Of a DNA stretch of 64,000 bases, positions 60,970-64,000 are shown piece after piece. The position numbers were made by a program, and so were the translations under genes. Every line of letters starts with the position of its first letter. Positions within the stretch are counted from its first letter, which is position 1. Below the pieces are notes generated by a model, which was given only the letters and a program-made list of their open reading frames with translations, was not told the origin of the DNA and searched no databases. The DNA is taken from assembly GCA_019828595.1 (NCBI GenBank), contig JAHQRK010000006.1:248001-312000 (forward strand), read 5' to 3'. The DNA is from Aphanomyces cochlioides. Taxonomy: Eukaryota > Oomycota > Saprolegniomycetes > Saprolegniales > Verrucalvaceae.

Positions 60970-61647
60970 TTAGAGGATCGCATAGTACATTTGGCCGCTT
61001 TTGCCAAAATGATAAAGACTCTCGACATCGATCCATGTGCTGGCGATCATGTGCAAGAGCAGATGAATTGAATCGAGAGGAACTGTTGCAGGAAGAGATC
61101 GCTGGATACGTTCCACGGCACTTGCCGCATAGACAAGCTCGAGCTTGACATAGATTGGATGCTCCGTCACCAAGCATTTTTCGTCATACATACGCATATG
61201 GATCTGCTTGAGTACGGCGACGATTGCAAGGAGTTCGAGCGTGTCTGGATCGTCTGAGGGGTGGTATTGCACGAGCGCCGTTTCAATCGTCTTGACGTCG
61301 TGTCGCCTGCGGTCAGGAGCATAATACTCTTGTTCGCAAACAATGTCAAATTCATCCTCGACATGCGAGGAATCGTCTTCGGATTCGTCGTCCCATGAAA
61401 GACAAGAAGATCGGTCGGTGGAAATCTGTCCAGGGGGTTGAGTGAGCACGACCGAGAGAGATAAGAGAGGCAGTACCGAAGAGGAGTCGTCAAAGTAGGG
61501 AGCAAGCACGCGAGCTTCACAACAGCAGCAACAGGTCGACTTGCACTCTGTTTCATCTTCAATTCCTTCTTCCTCCTCGTCCTCTTCCATGATATCTTCC
61601 ATAGGATTGACATATTTCCGATTGCGGTGGATGCTTAGCATCCGCAC
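60970..61647 (-). CDS. Unknown protein, minus-strand member of the paralogue pair
   Basis: Exons 61647-61477 and 61425-60970 flank a 51-nt GT-AG intron (61426-61476) that has no stop and is a multiple of three, so both spliced (208 residues) and retained (225 residues) forms are readable. An acidic N-terminus with a C-C-C-C-C run is followed by SWDDESEDDSSHVEDEFDIV, then PDTLELLAIVAVLKQIHMRM, HPIYVKLELVYAASAVERIQ and STWIDVESLYHFGKSGQMYY. It matches the plus-strand neighbour over the C-terminal part. Function unknown. Confidence 0.7.
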   Translation of the reverse strand: MRMLSIHRNRKYVNPMEDIMEEDEEEEGIEDETECKSTCCCCCEARVLAPYFDDSSSVLPLLSLSVVLTQPPGQISTDRSSCLSWDDESEDDSSHVEDEFDIVCEQEYYAPDRRRHDVKTIETALVQYHPSDDPDTLELLAIVAVLKQIHMRMYDEKCLVTEHPIYVKLELVYAASAVERIQRSLPATVPLDSIHLLLHMIASTWIDVESLYHFGKSGQMYYAIL

Positions 61648-62303
61648 GCGTTTGTGCTAATGGAGTTGACGCCACTCCACCCCATGGAACACACATCCAG
61701 TGCTGTCGAATGTGTTTAAATTTCCAGAAAAACCTAATCTGCGGTTAAGACCATGCCATATTTTCGCATCCAGCATGAATCCAACACTTCAAAGAACTTC
61801 ACAACCAACGACGACGACGGTCGCATCCCCGCATCCAACGACCCAAACCACGGTTCGTGAAGCGCCAACGGTATCTCCATCGTTTGATGTACTCAATTGA
61901 CATCCTTCTGCCCTTACAGAGAAGACAAACCGATGAAGCAACAAAGCTCGATGCCCTAGCTTGATAACATGAAAGTCAAGATACTGTAAATCGGAATGAG
62001 GATGGGAATGATTTAACAATGTAAATCAATTTCTTATTTATTACGTTTTTATAGATTTAGGGTTTATTATCCAATCGACAGCACAACATCCAGGAGCGTC
62101 ACATGGATCTCATCCAACTTGGAAAGGCGGCAGTCTGTATGCAGAGTCTAACAGAACAAGACGACGCCATATCTTATGGATCTCGTTCCTGATCTCCTCC
62201 TCAAGTGTTTCTCCTTCTTGGTTTGGTACAGCAATATCAAGGGGCGTCAGAGATGTCCCCTTCAGTGTGCAACACTTACTACCATTACCCACTCTCTCGA
62301 TGG
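61648..62303. other. Intergenic, no firm gene
   Basis: A short Thr/Pro-rich ORF (61774-61900) is present but has no recognisable feature and may be random. Nothing else supported. Confidence 0.45.
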
Positions 62304-63331
62304 TCAGCGATGCTTTGCAAAATCTATCGTATCTGACGACACCCATCCGCCTTCACCATCGGCTTCTTCATCATCACCATCGTCGTCAAAATCATCTTCT
62401 AGGTCTTTTGCTGCCGACGTCGATGCTGGGTTTGCTTCATTTTGTGGGTCGTATCGTCGAATTAGTACCGCACTTTCGCCTTTAAAGTAACCCTAGAAAC
62501 GCAATGCACGATCAAGCAACGTGGTGACAAGGACGTGGATACCTGCGCTTGCCATGCGATGAAATTTGCGGAAGGAAATGGCCCTTGGATTTGCCCATCT
62601 TGCGATTTGTATTCCCAGAGCACAGGTTCTGGACGTGGTGCATGAGGAACTAATTCCTCCTTGGGAAGGTGGTACACTTCAGTCTTTCCTTGGCGCATGA
62701 GGAAGTCAGAAGCCTCTATGAGCTCTTCAAACTCGTGTTTCATCTCTTCGGTTTGTTCAGGACCTTTTGAACCCTTCTTTTTCTTCCCCAGACGCTTCAA
62801 AGCCTGCAGCGGAGTCTCACCGTCGTTGAGGATCTCCATGAACACACTTGTCGCTCGTCTTTCTGTCCACGTTTCTTCATTATCGTCCCTTGCTTCACTT
62901 TTCAATATAAGAGCTCGCTCTGCGCTTTCCATATCCTCCGCCGAGATATCTTCGAGCCATGCGTCTTCTTGCTCAACTTGTTCTTTTGCCCACACAAAAT
63001 TGTCATTTTCGTCGAAATGTCCGTCCTCTCTGTCTTCCTTGAGGTTAAATGGAATCACTCGAACACCTTCAACAGCATATTGCGGCATATCGGGGCGCTC
63101 ATCTTCTTCACCCTGTTTTTTCTTTTCCTCTGGCCCGTCTTCTTTTGTTTCTTCCTCGTCCGAATTGACCTCCTCCTTCACTTCCTCTTCGTCAGAATCG
63201 ATCCCTCCATTCACATCTTCTTCGTCGTCGCTGTCGTCGCGGTTCCTATCGTCAAATCGAACCGACTTCAGTTTCTTGGAGCCGCCCCATGCGTGGTCAT
63301 CATCTTGCTTCCCTGGATTGACCCGCTTCAT
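62304..63331 (-). CDS. CD2BP2/LIN1-like GYF-domain splicing protein
   Basis: Two exons, 63331-62543 and 62492-62304, with a 50-nt intron inside the GYF domain, giving 325 residues. The protein begins MKRVNPGKQDDDHAWGGSKK, has a long acidic region, then RVIPFNLKEDREDGHFDEND and WAKEQVEQEDAWLEDI, the conserved N-terminal part of U5 snRNP 52K/CD2BP2/LIN1 proteins. The GYF domain reads VLWEYKSQDGQIQGPFPSAN, IAWQAQ and, after the intron, GYFKGESAVLIRRYD. In yeast and animals this protein associates with the U5 snRNP and binds proline-rich peptides. Complete and well conserved. Confidence 0.9.
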
Positions 63332-63804
63332 TGTTTTTGAAAGATTGTTCCTGTTATAATAAATATTACTGAATTTTGAATATTTCTAAAAATGAATAAT
63401 TATTGAAAATGAATAATATTTCATGCATACTATGGTATTCTACACATGATTTACAAAGATAAGTGTTCGACAAATAACCTTAATTTCTCAAAGAAAAATA
63501 AATACACTTCAATTCATTCAAGTGAGAGCTCAACTAGGACTTGAGAGATGATCATAGTCACCTCGTGACATATCAATGGAAATTGTATTTTGCAGTTAGT
63601 TTCAATTGTCAAGAAATTAAAATAGTATTATTGCACAGATCATGTTGTTTTTTATATGAAATTTAATTTTGTATAATAATAATGATTTCATATTTGACTA
63701 TTTTTCTCGAATTTTCACCAAATTGCAACAACTTATTTGCCTATTTTTGCCTTTCGTTGGTTGGTTGACAACAGGTTGAACGTTGATCCATTGGCATTTT
63801 CAAC
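63332..63804. promoter_or_regulatory. Divergent promoter region between the GYF and FCF1-like genes
   Basis: An AT-rich spacer of 473 bp separates two divergent housekeeping genes. It presumably contains both promoters. No element was pinpointed. Confidence 0.4.
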
Positions 63805-64000
63805 ATGGGCAAGGACAAGAAGGTGCGTAAGTTTGCTGCTGTGAAGCGGATGATCAGTCCCAAGGACTCTCGAATGTACGTACGAAAGCTTGATATGGGT
63901 GTCATGCGCTGGTTTCTTTGATAGTAAATCTGTCCAAATCGTTACGGCGAAGAAAGAGCAGAAGAAAAAGGAAAAGGAAGCTCCACGCCAAATGTAAGTT
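63805..64000 (+). CDS. FCF1: FCF1-like rRNA-processing protein, 5' exons
   Basis: Exon 1 (63805-63875) reads MGKDKKVRKFAAVKRMISPK, close to the conserved start of FCF1 (UTP24), the PIN-domain endonuclease of the small-subunit processome. Exon 2 (63925-63993) continues SVQIVTAKKEQKKKEKEAPR. Introns begin GTACGT (63876-63924, 49 nt) and GTAAGT (from 63994). The rest of the gene lies beyond the window. FCF1 cuts pre-rRNA at early processing sites in the nucleolus. Confidence 0.85.

Noticed and set aside
62661..63359. 232-residue Ser-rich ORF on the plus strand
   Set aside because: It is the exact antisense shadow of the acidic region of the GYF-domain gene; Ser-rich composition results from reverse-complemented Asp/Glu codons.

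Overview
The window looks like nuclear DNA of an oomycete, probably a saprolegnialean-type water mould. The reasons are: intron-containing genes with very short GT-AG introns (about 41-55 nt); several Crinkler (CRN)-type genes with a ubiquitin-like header, P-loop NTPase and nuclease-like tail; PX-START, GYF and FCF1 family genes; and a mix of Tc1/mariner, pogo and PIF/Harbinger DNA transposons. No species is claimed. No bacterial operon, rRNA gene or CRISPR array was seen.

Region 1 (1-30.7 kb) is repeat-rich and unstable. Its basic unit is a CRN-type gene divergent from an alpha/beta-hydrolase (hormone-sensitive-lipase-like) gene, present in at least four damaged copies. One CRN copy is open over its full length (18053-20017, +). 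A nearly identical inverted copy (27612-30569) is broken by one inserted base. A mariner element with Stowaway-like ends (1302-2936) sits in the first unit. A nest of elements splits the second unit: a Tc1 element (6991-15804) holds a Harbinger element (8460-15719), which holds a 951-bp element (9773-10723) and a second Harbinger (about 12091-15099), which in turn holds a pogo element (13271-14765). A 497-bp MITE with two sets of inverted repeats lies at 25515-26011, and a tRNA-like Pol III sequence at about 24394-24480.

Region 2 (31-39.8 kb) is ordinary host gene space: a coiled-coil protein with repeated E-C-T-F-K-P motifs, a PX-START protein, a staphylococcal-type lipase, and a CRN/RHS-like NTPase.

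Region 3 (about 39.9-53.9 kb) is the highlight. It is a compact, AT-rich integrated Polinton-like virus (PLV/Maverick class) with a protein-primed family B DNA polymerase, a retrovirus-type integrase with chromodomain, an A32/FtsK-like packaging ATPase, a double-jelly-roll-type major capsid protein, a frameshifted penton-like minor capsid protein, a truncated adenain-like protease, a pVI/pX-like capsid protein, a fibre-like protein with a peptidase S74 chaperone tail, a zinc-finger protein and several small proteins. Most large genes are open, so the insertion is probably recent. The truncated protease overlapping the capsid gene and the frameshifted penton suggest it is now defective. Terminal inverted repeats were not found.

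Region 4 (54-64 kb) returns to host sequence: a truncated paralogue of the lipase next to the viral right end, a protein with repeated I-L-I-D-D helices, a tail-to-tail pair of paralogous unknown genes, a CD2BP2/LIN1-like GYF protein, and the first exons of an FCF1-like rRNA-processing gene running off the right end.
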